Assembly (NCBI RefSeq): GCF_041821025.1
Contig: NZ_JBGUAY010000004.1
Location: forward strand, 248,001 to 312,000
Length of the DNA stretch: 64,000 nt
From: Egicoccus sp. AB-alg6-2
GTDB lineage: Bacteria > Actinomycetota > Nitriliruptoria > Nitriliruptorales > Nitriliruptoraceae
Reading direction: 5' to 3'
Under the pieces are notes generated by a model. That model ran no database searches. It was not told the origin of the DNA and saw only the letters and a list, made by a program, of their open reading frames with translations. Both the position numbers and the translations under genes were made by a program. Positions 1-11,127 of this stretch are shown piece after piece (the stretch's first letter is position 1; every line of letters begins with the position of its first letter).

Positions 1-4
1 ACCG

Positions 5-1198
5 GTGCTGCTCGCGCAGACCGCCGACCAGCTCACCCGGGTGTGTGGTGTCGGCGAGGACCTGGAGATCGACTTCGTCTGCGAGGTGTTGTTCCGCCTG
101 ACGGGCAACGACCTCGTCGCGCGGGCCGGCGGCATCGTCCGCGCCGGCCTGCAGCTGCTGCTGATCCTCGTCGTCGCCTTCGTCGTCACCCGGCTGCTGC
201 GCGGCGCGATCAGCCGCTTCGGCGCCACGATGGAGCGCCGGATCGAGGCCCGCCTCGAACGTGGCGAACGTCGCGGCACGCTGGACGTGGCCCGCTACCG
301 GGTCCGCCGGTTCCAGCGCCTCCACGCCATCACCGGGGTGATGCGTGGCGCGGCCGGCGTCCTGGTCTGGGTCGTTGCCGTCTTCGCGGTCCTGCAGACG
401 CTGCGCATCGACCTGCGTCCCATCCTCGCCGGCGCCGGACTCGCCGGCATCGTGATCGGCTTCGGAGCCCAGCAACTGGTCCGCGACGTCCTGGCCGGCA
501 TCGCCATGCTGATCGAGGACCAGTACGGCGTCGGCGACTGGATCGAGGTCGACGGTCGTATCGGGCAGGTCGAGCGCGTGGGTCTGCGCGCGACCTCGAT
601 CCGCGACCTCGACGGCATCGTCTGGCACACCCTCAACGGCCACGTCCAACAGGTCGGCAACCTGTCGCAGGAGTGGAGTCGTTCGCTCCTCGACGTCCCA
701 CTCGCGCTCGACAGCGACGTCCCGGCTGCGAAGGCGATCATCCACAAGGTCGCCAGCGACCTCGCCGCCGACCCGATCTGGGGCGAGGACATCATCGGGC
801 CGCCCGAGATCTGGGGGGTCCAGGACTTCGGACCCGAGGGCCTGTCGATCCGCCTCGTGATCCCGACGAAGCCGATGGCGAACTGGGACATCAACCGCCA
901 GTTGCGCGAGCGACTGCACCGCGCCTTCGGCCAGGCCAACATCCGCATGCAGGGGCGGTTGGTCGAGGTCGGCGGGATGGCGTCCGGCTATCCGCTGCTG
1001 AGCAGGGCGCCCAGCGGCGAAGGCGCCCAGCAACAGCGCCCGCGCCGCCGTGGCCTGGTCCCCACCGACGTCGGTCCGCTCGACCAGCCACCGAAACGGC
1101 CGGCAGGCGACCCGGCCGACGTCGACACCGGCGAGTTCGGCCGCGACCAGACCACCGAGCTGCGGCTCGAGCGGGGGCGGGAGCCCCGTCCGGACTGA
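5..1198 (+). CDS. MscS-family small-conductance mechanosensitive channel
   Basis: Membrane channel of the MscS/YggB family, which opens under membrane tension to release solutes on osmotic downshock. The 397-residue protein starts at a GTG five bases into the window. Its N-terminus (a short stretch with two cysteines, then a membrane helix near residues 47-66) looks like the normal beginning of actinobacterial homologues, so it is probably complete. Further helices lie near residues 110-132 and 138-160. The last is the Gly/Ala-rich pore helix leading into the beta domain, with GFGAQQLVRDVLAG and GDWIEVDGRIGQVE typical of MscS. The C-terminal ~70 residues are charged, Pro-rich and variable. 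It converges with the next gene with a gap of only 3 bases. An upstream start outside the window cannot be excluded. Confidence 0.9.
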   Translation: MLLAQTADQLTRVCGVGEDLEIDFVCEVLFRLTGNDLVARAGGIVRAGLQLLLILVVAFVVTRLLRGAISRFGATMERRIEARLERGERRGTLDVARYRVRRFQRLHAITGVMRGAAGVLVWVVAVFAVLQTLRIDLRPILAGAGLAGIVIGFGAQQLVRDVLAGIAMLIEDQYGVGDWIEVDGRIGQVERVGLRATSIRDLDGIVWHTLNGHVQQVGNLSQEWSRSLLDVPLALDSDVPAAKAIIHKVASDLAADPIWGEDIIGPPEIWGVQDFGPEGLSIRLVIPTKPMANWDINRQLRERLHRAFGQANIRMQGRLVEVGGMASGYPLLSRAPSGEGAQQQRPRRRGLVPTDVGPLDQPPKRPAGDPADVDTGEFGRDQTTELRLERGREPRPD

Positions 1199-1201
1199 CG
1201 A

Positions 1202-2614
1202 TCAACGGCGTGGGGCGGCGATCCCGTCGTCGATGAGGTTCGCCAGCCAGCGCGTGAGGAAGATCGCCATCTGGTCGCGCTGCACGCCCTGACCCGGGCG
1301 GAAGGTGCCGTCGCCGAACCCGCCGGTCCAGCCCGCGTCCGCCGCCTGGTTGATGCTGCGCGCGAACGTCGTGCCGGTCACGTCGGAGAACCACCGGTAG
1401 CGGGGCTCGGGCATCGGCGTCCCCGCACGGTGTTCGAAGGCCCGGACGAGGATCTGGGTCAGCTGCCCGCGCGAGATGGTGGCGCTGGGGTCGTAGGTGC
1501 CGTTGGCGCGCCCGCCGACGATGCCGGCCTCGGCCAGCTTGTTGATGGCGGCCGCATGGACCGAATCGACCGGGACGTCCGGGTAGTGGTGACGTGTCGG
1601 AGTCGGCAGGCTGCCCCCCGACTGCTCGATGGCGCGGGCGAGGAACGACGCCATCTGGTCCCGCCGCACCTCCCGGCCTGGGGCGAAGGTGGTCGGTGAC
1701 GTTCCCTTGGCGATGTCCCACCAGACCAGGCACGAGACGGCACGCACGGCCTCGGGTCGACTGACGTCGGTGAACGGCGCCCGCGGCACGGAGGCGGGGC
1801 ATGCTGCCGCGACGGCCCGTGGGGGCGGGTTCAGGTCCGCGAGCCCGCCGGTGGGCGGCGTCGCCGGTGGTGGGGTCCCCGCGCCACCGGGGTCGTTGGG
1901 GTCGGTCGTGGTTCCGCCGCCGGTCCCGGGGGTGCTGCCACCCGTGCCGCCGCCCGTCCCCGGCGTGCTTCCACCCGTGCCACCGCCCGATCCCGATCCA
2001 CCGCCGGTCCCGGTGTCACCACCCGAGGGCGGGGGCGCGGGCAGCGGATGCGGATACGTCGTCGTGCCGGGAGGCGCCCCGGGGCCGGGCTCGCGCAGGA
2101 TGATCGACACCCACAGCCGGCCGGCGTTGTCGATCGTGGCACCGGCTCCGACCTGGGTGAACTGCGGGGTCATGAGCCGGTTGCGGTGCCCGGTCGAGGC
2201 CATGACCATCGTGACGATGTGGTCGGCCGCGGCCTCGACGGTGTAGTACCCCTCGACGCCCTTCACCTGGCCGATGATCTCGGTCACCTGGACGGCGCAG
2301 CAGACCTGCGTCGAGGCGTTGGGGTTGGCGGTGTAGACGCCGGTGCGGGCCATGGTGTCGGACCAGTCACGCGCAACCTCGGCGACGTCCTCGGCCCACC
2401 GCAGCGCGGGGGCCGCCGGCATCGTCTGCGCGTACGACCCCGGGTCGGTCCGGGCGAGGTTCATGCGATCGAACAGCCGCGACTCCGCGACGCGTTCGTG
2501 ACCGCTGCGGTCCGGCGCGGCCGCGGCCGGTGACGGTGACCACCAGCCGACGAGCAGCACGAGCAGGACGACCAGCGCCACGGTGCGGCGGGTGGCAGGC
2601 GCGGTCGACGTCAT
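1202..2614 (-). CDS. Secreted CAP-domain protein with SLH repeats
   Basis: Predicted exported surface protein. Residues 10-35 form a signal peptide ending in an Ala-rich cleavage region. A CAP/SCP-like domain follows at about residues 40-165, with the usual HRNRLM segment after a Ser-Thr-Gly. Then comes a Gly/Pro/Thr linker of about 80 residues, and three S-layer-homology repeats fill the C-terminus (each with a FxDV-like start and a RDQMAxFL-like core). SLH repeats normally bind cell-wall polymers, so the protein is probably anchored on the envelope. The catalytic role of the CAP domain is unknown. I chose the ATG at 2614 because GAGGA lies ten bases upstream. A GTG at 2641 would add nine residues. 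Confidence 0.85.
   Translation of the reverse strand: MTSTAPATRRTVALVVLLVLLVGWWSPSPAAAAPDRSGHERVAESRLFDRMNLARTDPGSYAQTMPAAPALRWAEDVAEVARDWSDTMARTGVYTANPNASTQVCCAVQVTEIIGQVKGVEGYYTVEAAADHIVTMVMASTGHRNRLMTPQFTQVGAGATIDNAGRLWVSIILREPGPGAPPGTTTYPHPLPAPPPSGGDTGTGGGSGSGGGTGGSTPGTGGGTGGSTPGTGGGTTTDPNDPGGAGTPPPATPPTGGLADLNPPPRAVAAACPASVPRAPFTDVSRPEAVRAVSCLVWWDIAKGTSPTTFAPGREVRRDQMASFLARAIEQSGGSLPTPTRHHYPDVPVDSVHAAAINKLAEAGIVGGRANGTYDPSATISRGQLTQILVRAFEHRAGTPMPEPRYRWFSDVTGTTFARSINQAADAGWTGGFGDGTFRPGQGVQRDQMAIFLTRWLANLIDDGIAAPRR
1921..1986. repeat. 33-bp imperfect tandem repeat in the CAP/SLH linker
   Basis: Two adjacent 33-base copies (1921-1953 and 1954-1986) differ at a few positions and encode repeats of the type GGSTPGTGGGT in the linker of the secreted protein. 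In-frame copy-number change would lengthen or shorten the linker without a frameshift. Confidence 0.7.
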
Positions 2615-2695
2615 GGCCGTCCTCGAGCGGGGATCCGCCACCCCCGTCGACCGCCTGAGGCGATGCTCAAGCGGGCCGTCCAGCCGAGGGAACGA

Positions 2696-5590
<2,895 letters not shown>

Positions 5591-5713
5591 GGGCGTTCCC
5601 CTGCGCACAGGTGCGGGCACGACCGCAGTCGGCCTCGCGAACGAATGGAGGCGACGCACCGGTCGCCTTCGGCCCGGCTGGTCCCCGAGCATCGGCGAGG
5701 GTACTGGCCGATC

Positions 5714-5754
5714 ACGCTAGCGCCATGGCGTCCGGGAGTCGAACACCTGTTCGT
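5714..5754 (-). promoter_or_regulatory. uvrA promoter with LexA (SOS) box
   Basis: Positions 5739-5754 read TCGAACACCTGTTCGT, a near-perfect match to the actinobacterial/Bacillus-type LexA operator CGAACNNNNGTTCG. On the minus strand the box overlaps a TTCGAC -35 (5738-5743). It is followed after 18 bases by a TAGCGT -10 (5714-5719), placing transcription toward uvrA. LexA bound here would block RNA polymerase. The match is seen directly; the regulation is inferred from known SOS control of uvrA. Confidence 0.8.
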
Positions 5755-5870
5755 GTAGGCGGCGGTGGCGCGCCCGGCCGGTTCGAGCAGCGCGCGCCCC
5801 CAGGACCTCCCTAGGATCCACCACCGGACGCCGACGCATGCCGGCGTCGTCCCTCCTCCGGAGAGATCCC

Positions 5871-6878
5871 GTGCGCATCGCCGTCTTCAGCGCCCGCGCC
5901 TACGACCGCCGCTTCCTCGACGAGGCGAACCAGCGGTACGGACACGAACTGCACTACCTCGAGGCCAGACTCGACGCCAGCACGGTCGCGTTGGCGGACG
6001 GGTACGAGGGCGTCTGCGTGTTCGTCAACGACACCGTCGACGCCCCGACCATCGCGCAGCTCGCGGCCAACGGCACCCGTCTGCTCACGTTGCGTTCCGC
6101 CGGCTACAACCACGTCGACCTCGAGGCCGCCGAAGCCAGCGGCATCACCGTCGCCCGGGTGCCGGCGTACTCCCCGTACGCCGTCGCCGAGCACACGGTC
6201 GCGCTGATGCTCTCGGTCCAGCGCAAGATCCACCGGGCCCACAACCGGGTACGCGAGGGCAACTTCGCGCTCGACGGCCTGCTGGGCTTCGATCTGCGCA
6301 ACAAGCGCATCGGCATCATCGGCACCGGCAAGATCGGCATGATCGTCGCCCGGATCATGCGCGGGTTCGGGTGCTCGATCCGCGCCTACGACCCCTTCCC
6401 CAGCGACGACGTCAAGGACCTCGGCGTCCGCTACGAGGACCTCGACACCCTCCTCGGGGAGTGCGACGTGATCACGCTGCACTGCCCCCTGACGCCGGAC
6501 ACCCACCACATCATCGACGACGAGGCCCTGCGCAAGACCAAGCCCGGCGTCATGATCGTCAACACCTCCCGTGGGGCGCTGATCGACACGCGCGCCGTCA
6601 TCGAGGGGCTCAAGGACGGTCGTATCGGACACCTCGCCCTCGACGTCTACGAAGAGGAGGGCGACCTGTTCTTCGAGGACCTCTCGGACACGGTGATCCG
6701 CGACGACGTCTTCTCGCGCCTGCTGACGTTTCCCAACGTGCTGATCACCGCCCACCAGGCCTTCTTCACCGAGGAGGCACTGCGCAACATCGCCGAGGCG
6801 ACGCTCGGCAACGCCGCGGCGTTCGCCGAGGGGCGCCGCAGCGGCAACGAGGTCCAGGTCCACGCCGTTCGCGGCTGA
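5871..6878 (+). CDS. ldhA: D-lactate dehydrogenase (D-2-hydroxyacid dehydrogenase)
   Basis: NAD-dependent enzyme predicted to reduce pyruvate to D-lactate in the cytoplasm. The 335-residue sequence resembles the E. coli LdhA type along its whole length. It has the VFVND and LRSAGYNHVDL segments, the Rossmann motif GTGKIG near residue 150, the catalytic Arg in NTSRGALID, the family-specific YEEEGDLFFED with the catalytic Glu, and the catalytic His in TAHQAFFTEEAL. I chose the GTG at 5871 because GGAGAG lies just upstream; an ATG at 5838 lacks a site. It is transcribed away from uvrA, and the hydrolase gene follows 21 bases later, probably in one transcript. With the pyruvate:ferredoxin oxidoreductase at 35-38.7 kb, it suggests some fermentative capacity. 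Confidence 0.88.
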   Translation: MRIAVFSARAYDRRFLDEANQRYGHELHYLEARLDASTVALADGYEGVCVFVNDTVDAPTIAQLAANGTRLLTLRSAGYNHVDLEAAEASGITVARVPAYSPYAVAEHTVALMLSVQRKIHRAHNRVREGNFALDGLLGFDLRNKRIGIIGTGKIGMIVARIMRGFGCSIRAYDPFPSDDVKDLGVRYEDLDTLLGECDVITLHCPLTPDTHHIIDDEALRKTKPGVMIVNTSRGALIDTRAVIEGLKDGRIGHLALDVYEEEGDLFFEDLSDTVIRDDVFSRLLTFPNVLITAHQAFFTEEALRNIAEATLGNAAAFAEGRRSGNEVQVHAVRG

Positions 6879-6899
6879 GTCGACGTCAGGATTGAATCG

Positions 6900-7556
6900 A
6901 TGCGCGAGTACACCGGTCACGTCGAGCCCGACGGGGACTGGCAGGACCGACGCGACGGACACCTGTTCGTACGCAAGCTCGCCGTCGAGGAGATGGCGAA
7001 CAACGTGTACGTGATCGGGTGCACGGTCACCGGCGACGCGTTGCTGGTCGACGTCGCCGCCCGTCCGGACCGGCTGCGTCACGCTCTGGAGGGATTCGAG
7101 CCCGTGGCCGCCGTGCAGACCCACGGGCACTGGGACCACGTCCGCGCCTGGGACGGCATCCGCGACGACGGCGGCATCGAGGTGTGGGGGCACGCCGGCG
7201 ACGCCGCGCTGTTCCCCCGCGCGGTGGACCGCGAACTGTCCGACGGCGAGCGTCTGCCGGTCGGCGACCTCGAGGTCGAGGTGATCCACGTGCCCGGCCA
7301 CACCGAGGGATCGTTGCTCTACCTCGTCCAGGGCGACGAGCGACCGCACCTGTTCAGCGGCGACACCCTCTTCCCCGGAGGACCCGGCAACACGTTCGGG
7401 AGTGCCGACAATCACCGGCGGATCATGGACGGCCTCGAGGCGAAGATCTTCGGGCGCCTCCCCGACGGGACCTGGGTCTATCCCGGCCACGGCGACGACA
7501 CGACCCTCGGCGCCGAGCGCCCTCATCTGCGGGAGTGGCGCGAGCGCGGCTGGTGA
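6900..7556 (+). CDS. MBL-fold metallo-hydrolase (glyoxalase II-like)
   Basis: Zinc hydrolase of the metallo-beta-lactamase fold, 218 residues. The metal-binding motif THGHWDH lies near residues 74-80. A second His is in HVPGHTEGS, an Asp in FSGDTLFPGG, and a final His in YPGHGDDTT near the C-terminus. This set matches the glyoxalase II/YcbL group, which hydrolyses thioesters such as S-lactoyl conjugates. The substrate here is not known. It directly follows ldhA, so a role in detoxifying methylglyoxal-derived products beside D-lactate metabolism is plausible but inferred. A long hairpin follows the stop codon. Confidence 0.85.
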   Translation: MREYTGHVEPDGDWQDRRDGHLFVRKLAVEEMANNVYVIGCTVTGDALLVDVAARPDRLRHALEGFEPVAAVQTHGHWDHVRAWDGIRDDGGIEVWGHAGDAALFPRAVDRELSDGERLPVGDLEVEVIHVPGHTEGSLLYLVQGDERPHLFSGDTLFPGGPGNTFGSADNHRRIMDGLEAKIFGRLPDGTWVYPGHGDDTTLGAERPHLREWRERGW

Positions 7557-7566
7557 CGATGTCACC

Positions 7567-7627
7567 GCTCATCGTCGATGTCGCGCCTGATCGTCACCGG
7601 TGGCGATCAGGCGCGACACGGATGAGC
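7567..7627. terminator. Bidirectional hairpin terminator between convergent genes
   Basis: A perfect 15-bp stem (7579-7593 with 7604-7618) closes a loop that can itself fold as CACC/GGTG, and an outer 7-bp stem (7567-7573 with 7621-7627) extends it. It lies between two convergent genes, 10 bases after the first stop. There is no T-run, as is common for high-GC actinobacterial terminators. Confidence 0.75.
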
Positions 7628-7665
7628 TCGCATGACATGGCACCGTGCGTGGACGCGCGGCCCGG

Positions 7666-7941
7666 CTACCGGTTCGTACGGCGCTTGTTCCCGGTGACGG
7701 CCCGGTAGATCAGCAGCAGGATGATCGAGCCGACGATGGCGGCCACCCAGGTGGAGATGCTGAAGAACTCGTCGACCGGATCGACGTCGAAGATCAGTCC
7801 GGCGAGGAATCCACCCAGGATGGCGCCGATGACCCCGATGATCATCGTCACGATGATGCCGCCCGGGTCGTCGCCCGGCAGCAGGGCCTTCGCGATCGCG
7901 CCGGCCAGCAACCCGAGGATGAGAAACGCGATGATGCCCAT
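7666..7941 (-). CDS. GlsB/YeaQ/YmgE-family stress-response membrane protein
   Basis: Small integral membrane protein of 91 residues. Three hydrophobic helices (about residues 2-20, 30-52 and 62-82) are separated by short turns. The Gly-rich pattern GLLAGAIAKALLPGDDPGG and a second helix with GVIGAILGG are hallmarks of the GlsB (transglycosylase-associated protein) family. A cationic tail ends the protein. Members are often induced by general stress, but no biochemical role is established. The ATG at 7941 is preceded by AAGGAGG at ideal spacing; an upstream ATG at 8007 has no such site. Confidence 0.88.
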   Translation of the reverse strand: MGIIAFLILGLLAGAIAKALLPGDDPGGIIVTMIIGVIGAILGGFLAGLIFDVDPVDEFFSISTWVAAIVGSIILLLIYRAVTGNKRRTNR

Positions 7942-8182
7942 CTGGGCCTCCTTGTCCAGGTGCGACGTGGGTGTCTGCCCGGTCAACCATAAAGGGATGC
8001 CGCACACCGGGCCGGCCCACTCGGCCAGTCCGCGGCCAGTGCCAGGGCGGTCCGAGACCAGCCTGGGTCATCCGTACGCGTCGAGCCAGAACTCCAGGCC
8101 GGCCAGGATCGCGTGCATGCGGAGGTCGTCAGGCCGTTCGCGCCGACGTGCGTGCCGTCGTAGCGACGACACGAACACGTGG

Positions 8183-8212
8183 CGGCCCCGTCGGGGAGAG
8201 ACGACGGGGCCG
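8183..8212. other. GC-rich hairpin in gene-poor stretch
   Basis: An 11-bp perfect stem (8183-8193 with 8202-8212) has an 8-base purine loop on the plus strand. It resembles a U-less actinobacterial terminator but follows no clear gene. It would be consistent with termination of a small RNA from either side. Confidence 0.45.
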
Positions 8213-8252
8213 CAGCGGCACGGGACGAAGGTGCCGACGGCACTGTCCACGT

Positions 8253-8266
8253 CCTACCGCGGTAGG
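8253..8266. promoter_or_regulatory. Perfect 14-base palindrome CCTACCGCGGTAGG
   Basis: The 14 bases are an uninterrupted dyad, which is typical of a dimeric repressor operator. It lies about 155 bases before the antiporter start. The protein that binds it is unknown, and it could also be chance in GC-rich DNA. Confidence 0.4.
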
Positions 8267-8420
8267 CGCAAGTAGAAGCGCCCTCGACCTCGCACTGCCC
8301 GAGACGCCCGTTCGGGGACGACGCGACAGGAACGGTCCGACCGGCCCCGACCGCGCGAGCATTGCCGCCGACCGTGGGGACGGGTATCCATTCGGCCGCA
8401 ACCGAACCTCGGCGTGGTCC

Positions 8421-9654
8421 GTGGATGTGGTCCTGCTCGGCGCCGGCGCCGTCGCCATCCTGGTCGGCGTCCTCCTCACGCATCTCGAACGCTGGTCGAT
8501 CTCGCCGCCGCTCCTGGGGCTGCTGACCGGGGTCGTCCTCGGGCCCCCGCCTGCTCGACGCGGTCAGCATCCCGGCACCCGAGCAGTTGCGCGTCCTGCA
8601 CGTCGCCGCCCGGCTGCTGCTCGCCGTCGCGCTGATGGCGACGGCGCTGCGGTATCCGGTCGACGAGGTGCGCGGCCACGTGCGGGAACTGGCGCTGCTC
8701 CTGCTCGTCGTGCTGCCGGCGATGGCGACCGTCCTGGCCGGCGGCGCGGTCTGGTTGCTCCAGTTGCCGCTCGGCGTGGCCCTGGTGCTCGGCGCCGCCC
8801 TGTCCCCCACCGACCCGGTGCTCGCCTCCGGGATCGTGACCGGCAAACCGGCCGAGGAGGACATCCCGCGCACGGACCGCCGCCTGTTGTCGCTCGAGTC
8901 CGGCTTCAACGACGGGCTCGCGCGACCATTCGTCCTGCTGGCGATCGCGGCGGCGGCGGGCGGCTCCCTCGCCTCCGAGCTCGGTCGGGCGATGGCCGAG
9001 GTCCTCGGCGGCGTCTCGCTCGGCGCCGCCGGCGGGTTCGTCGCCGGACGCGCCATGCGCTGGGCCGAGCAGCATCGCGAGATGAACCGCGCGATCCGCT
9101 CGCTGTACACGCTCGTCCTGGCCGCGTTCCTCCTCGGTGCCGGTGGGCTGCTCGGGGTCAACGACCTGTTGGCGGTGTTCGTCGCCGGACTCGTGCACGG
9201 CGGCGTCATCAGCAGCGGCGACCGGGAACGCGAGATGGCCGTCGACGAGACCCTCAACCAGTTCCTGGTGATCCCGGTGTTCGTGCTGCTCGGGGTCGTG
9301 CTGCCGTGGGACGGCTGGGCGGAGCTGGGCTGGGCCGGACCCGGCTTCGTGGTGGTGGCGTTGCTGCTGCGCCGGCTGCCGGTCGTGGTCGCCCTGCGCC
9401 GTCCACTGCGGGCGTCGCCGGCCCAGGTCACCTGGCTCGGTTGGTTCGGCCCGATCGGCGTGGCGGCGGTGCTGTACCTCGGTCAGGCACACCAGGAGGG
9501 CGTGACCGATCCCCGGCTGTGGACGGCAGGCAGCCTCGTCGTCGCCGTCAGCACGGTGGTCCACGCCATCACTGCCGGGCCCGCCCGCCTGCTGTATCGC
9601 CGGACCGGACGGCTCTACGCCTCGGCGGGCGAGTCGGCAAGCGGCACGGTGTAG
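8421..9654 (+). CDS. Na+/H+ antiporter, NhaP/CPA1-type, interrupted by a frameshift
   Basis: Multi-helix cation:proton antiporter. The N-terminal helix (VVLLGAGAVAILVGVLL and the following LLGLLTGVVLGP) is read in one frame from the GTG at 8421. The rest (RLLDAVSIPAPEQLRVLH onward, about 370 residues) is read in another. Removing one C from the run at 8544-8548 joins them exactly into GPRLLD. The downstream part carries the family core SPTDPVLAS, the ion-site motif ESGFNDG, and about ten hydrophobic helices, so apart from this one base the gene looks intact. It is either a recent frameshift or a homopolymer base-calling error. The longest single open frame would start at a TTG at 8587. The 3' end overlaps the convergent kinase gene by 40 bases. 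Confidence 0.8.
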
Positions 9655-11063
9655 CAGAAGGTCGCGCCCTTGCCGGCGTCGCTCTCGACCCAGATCCGAC
9701 CGCCCTGCCCCTCGACCAGCGCCTTCGCGGTGTGCAGTCCGAGGCCGGTGCCGCGAACGACCCGGTCCGAGCGGTTGTGCAGGCGCGAGAACGGCAGGAA
9801 GAGCCCGGCCTGCTCCTCCGGGCTGATGCCCACACCTTCGTCGCGGACCCGGACGACCTGGTGGTCGAGCCCGGGCTCGATGGTGACCTGCACGGCCGCC
9901 GTCTCCGGCGAGAACTTGACCGCGTTGGTGAGCAGGTTGGTGAGGATCTGCAGCTGGCGGTCGGCGTCGGCCCGGACCCGTCCGAGATCGGCACCGGCGG
10001 CCACGTCGATCCGACGGCCCGTGGCGCCGTGGACGTCGGTCACCGCCCGCTCGACGACATCGCGGAGACGGACGTCGTGCAGGTCGTAGGTGAAGTTGCC
10101 CGACTGGATCCGCGCCACCGTCAGGATGTCCGCGGTCAGCCGTTCGATCCGGCGGATGCTCGCCAACGCCGTGTCGAGGTGGTCGTCGACGACGTCGTCC
10201 GGCATGTCGGGCCAGTTGTCACGCAGCAGCCCGAGCAGCGCCGAGACCACGGTCGTCGGGCTCTGGATGTCGTGGACGACCATGGAGACGAACTCGTTGC
10301 GCAGGGCGTCGCGTTCGCGCATCTCGTCGAGCATCGCCTCGAGCTCGCGCTGTCGGGCCTGCAGGGCGTCGCGGTCCTGACGGGCCGAGGTGAGCTCCTG
10401 CTCGAGCAGGGCGACGAGGCGCGCGTGCGCATCCAGCCCGCCCGGCTCGTGCAGTGCCTGGCTCGGCAGCACGTGGGTGTGGCGTTCCATGACCGCACCG
10501 AAGGCCTCAGCGGCCTCCGGCTGGTTGAACCCGTGCATCGGATAGGCGCAGAACAGCACGAACGGGTGCTCGTGGGCGAGGTCGTTCCACGCGTCCTCGA
10601 GCTCGACGACCGCGGTGACGTTGTCACGTTCCCACAGCAGCGCGACCATCTCGCCGAAGACGTTGACCTCGCGGCCGCCGGTGCCGGCACGGGCCAGCAC
10701 CTCGCCGACGACGCGGCGGAACGCCTGACGGTCGGTGACCGCGTCCCGCAGGAACTGATCGATCAGGTCGGAGGCGTCGAGCAGGATCAGTGCGTCGGCC
10801 TCGATGGCCGCCTCGACGTCGACCCCCTCGGTCCGCAGCGCCGCCGCGAACTGCTCGCGGTGCGCCGGCGTGGCGACGACCACACCGGCATCGCCGGCAC
10901 GGAGGGCCGGCGCGAGGAACGAGGCCACGGCGTCGGCGAGGTAGGTCTCGTCCTCGTAGAACCCGACGAGGTGGTCACCCGGCCCGTGACCGGCGACCGA
11001 ACGGCGCACGTTCGAGGTCGCCAGCTGCGGCAGCTGCTTCACCGACTCGTTCTTTCCTTGCAT
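9615..11063 (-). CDS. MEDS-domain sensor histidine kinase
   Basis: Cytoplasmic sensor kinase, 482 residues. Residues about 28-185 form a MEDS domain (DHLVGFYEDETYLADAV is its typical start). This domain is found in DcmR-type regulators of methanogens and methylotrophs and is thought to bind hydrocarbon-derived ligands. A coiled segment (about 210-255) leads to a HisKA box with the phospho-accepting His in FVSMVVHDIQSP. An HATPase domain follows, with the N box NLLTNAVKFS, G1 DEGVGIS and G2 RGTGLGLHTAK. No membrane segment is present. No partner response regulator is adjacent, so it is probably an orphan. The ATG at 11063 has AAGGAA-like bases a few positions upstream. Confidence 0.85.
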   Translation of the reverse strand: MQGKNESVKQLPQLATSNVRRSVAGHGPGDHLVGFYEDETYLADAVASFLAPALRAGDAGVVVATPAHREQFAAALRTEGVDVEAAIEADALILLDASDLIDQFLRDAVTDRQAFRRVVGEVLARAGTGGREVNVFGEMVALLWERDNVTAVVELEDAWNDLAHEHPFVLFCAYPMHGFNQPEAAEAFGAVMERHTHVLPSQALHEPGGLDAHARLVALLEQELTSARQDRDALQARQRELEAMLDEMRERDALRNEFVSMVVHDIQSPTTVVSALLGLLRDNWPDMPDDVVDDHLDTALASIRRIERLTADILTVARIQSGNFTYDLHDVRLRDVVERAVTDVHGATGRRIDVAAGADLGRVRADADRQLQILTNLLTNAVKFSPETAAVQVTIEPGLDHQVVRVRDEGVGISPEEQAGLFLPFSRLHNRSDRVVRGTGLGLHTAKALVEGQGGRIWVESDAGKGATFCYTVPLADSPAEA

Positions 11064-11095
11064 GACGTGGAATCGGTCGCGACGGTACCCCAGCA

Positions 11096-11121
11096 GTTCG
11101 GCCGGGGAGGACCGGCCGAAC
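11096..11121 (-). terminator. Hairpin terminator after small membrane protein gene
   Basis: A perfect 10-bp stem (11096-11105 with 11112-11121) and 6-base loop start seven bases after the stop of the upstream membrane-protein gene, before the kinase start at 11063. It has no T-run. Confidence 0.6.
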
Positions 11122-11127
11122 GTCCGC

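Larger units (their letters stand above)
7942..8420. other. Gene-poor 0.48 kb stretch with hairpin and palindrome
   Basis: No convincing gene lies between the GlsB-type gene and the antiporter. A 60-codon frame on the minus strand (8068-8250, GTG start, ending in FWLDAYG) has no ribosome-binding site and no recognisable domain; its start abuts a 14-base palindrome. An 11-bp stem hairpin lies inside it. The stretch could hold a small RNA, a short unknown gene or only regulatory sites. I cannot decide from sequence. Confidence 0.4.

Noticed and set aside
5591-5692. Longer N-terminus for UvrA from the ATG at 5692
   Set aside because: The added 34 residues are Arg/Pro-rich and not family-like, and the GTG at 5590 has a strong ribosome-binding site.
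5811-7565. 584-codon minus-strand frame opposite ldhA and the hydrolase
   Set aside because: Both plus-strand genes have intact catalytic motifs; the minus frame has none.
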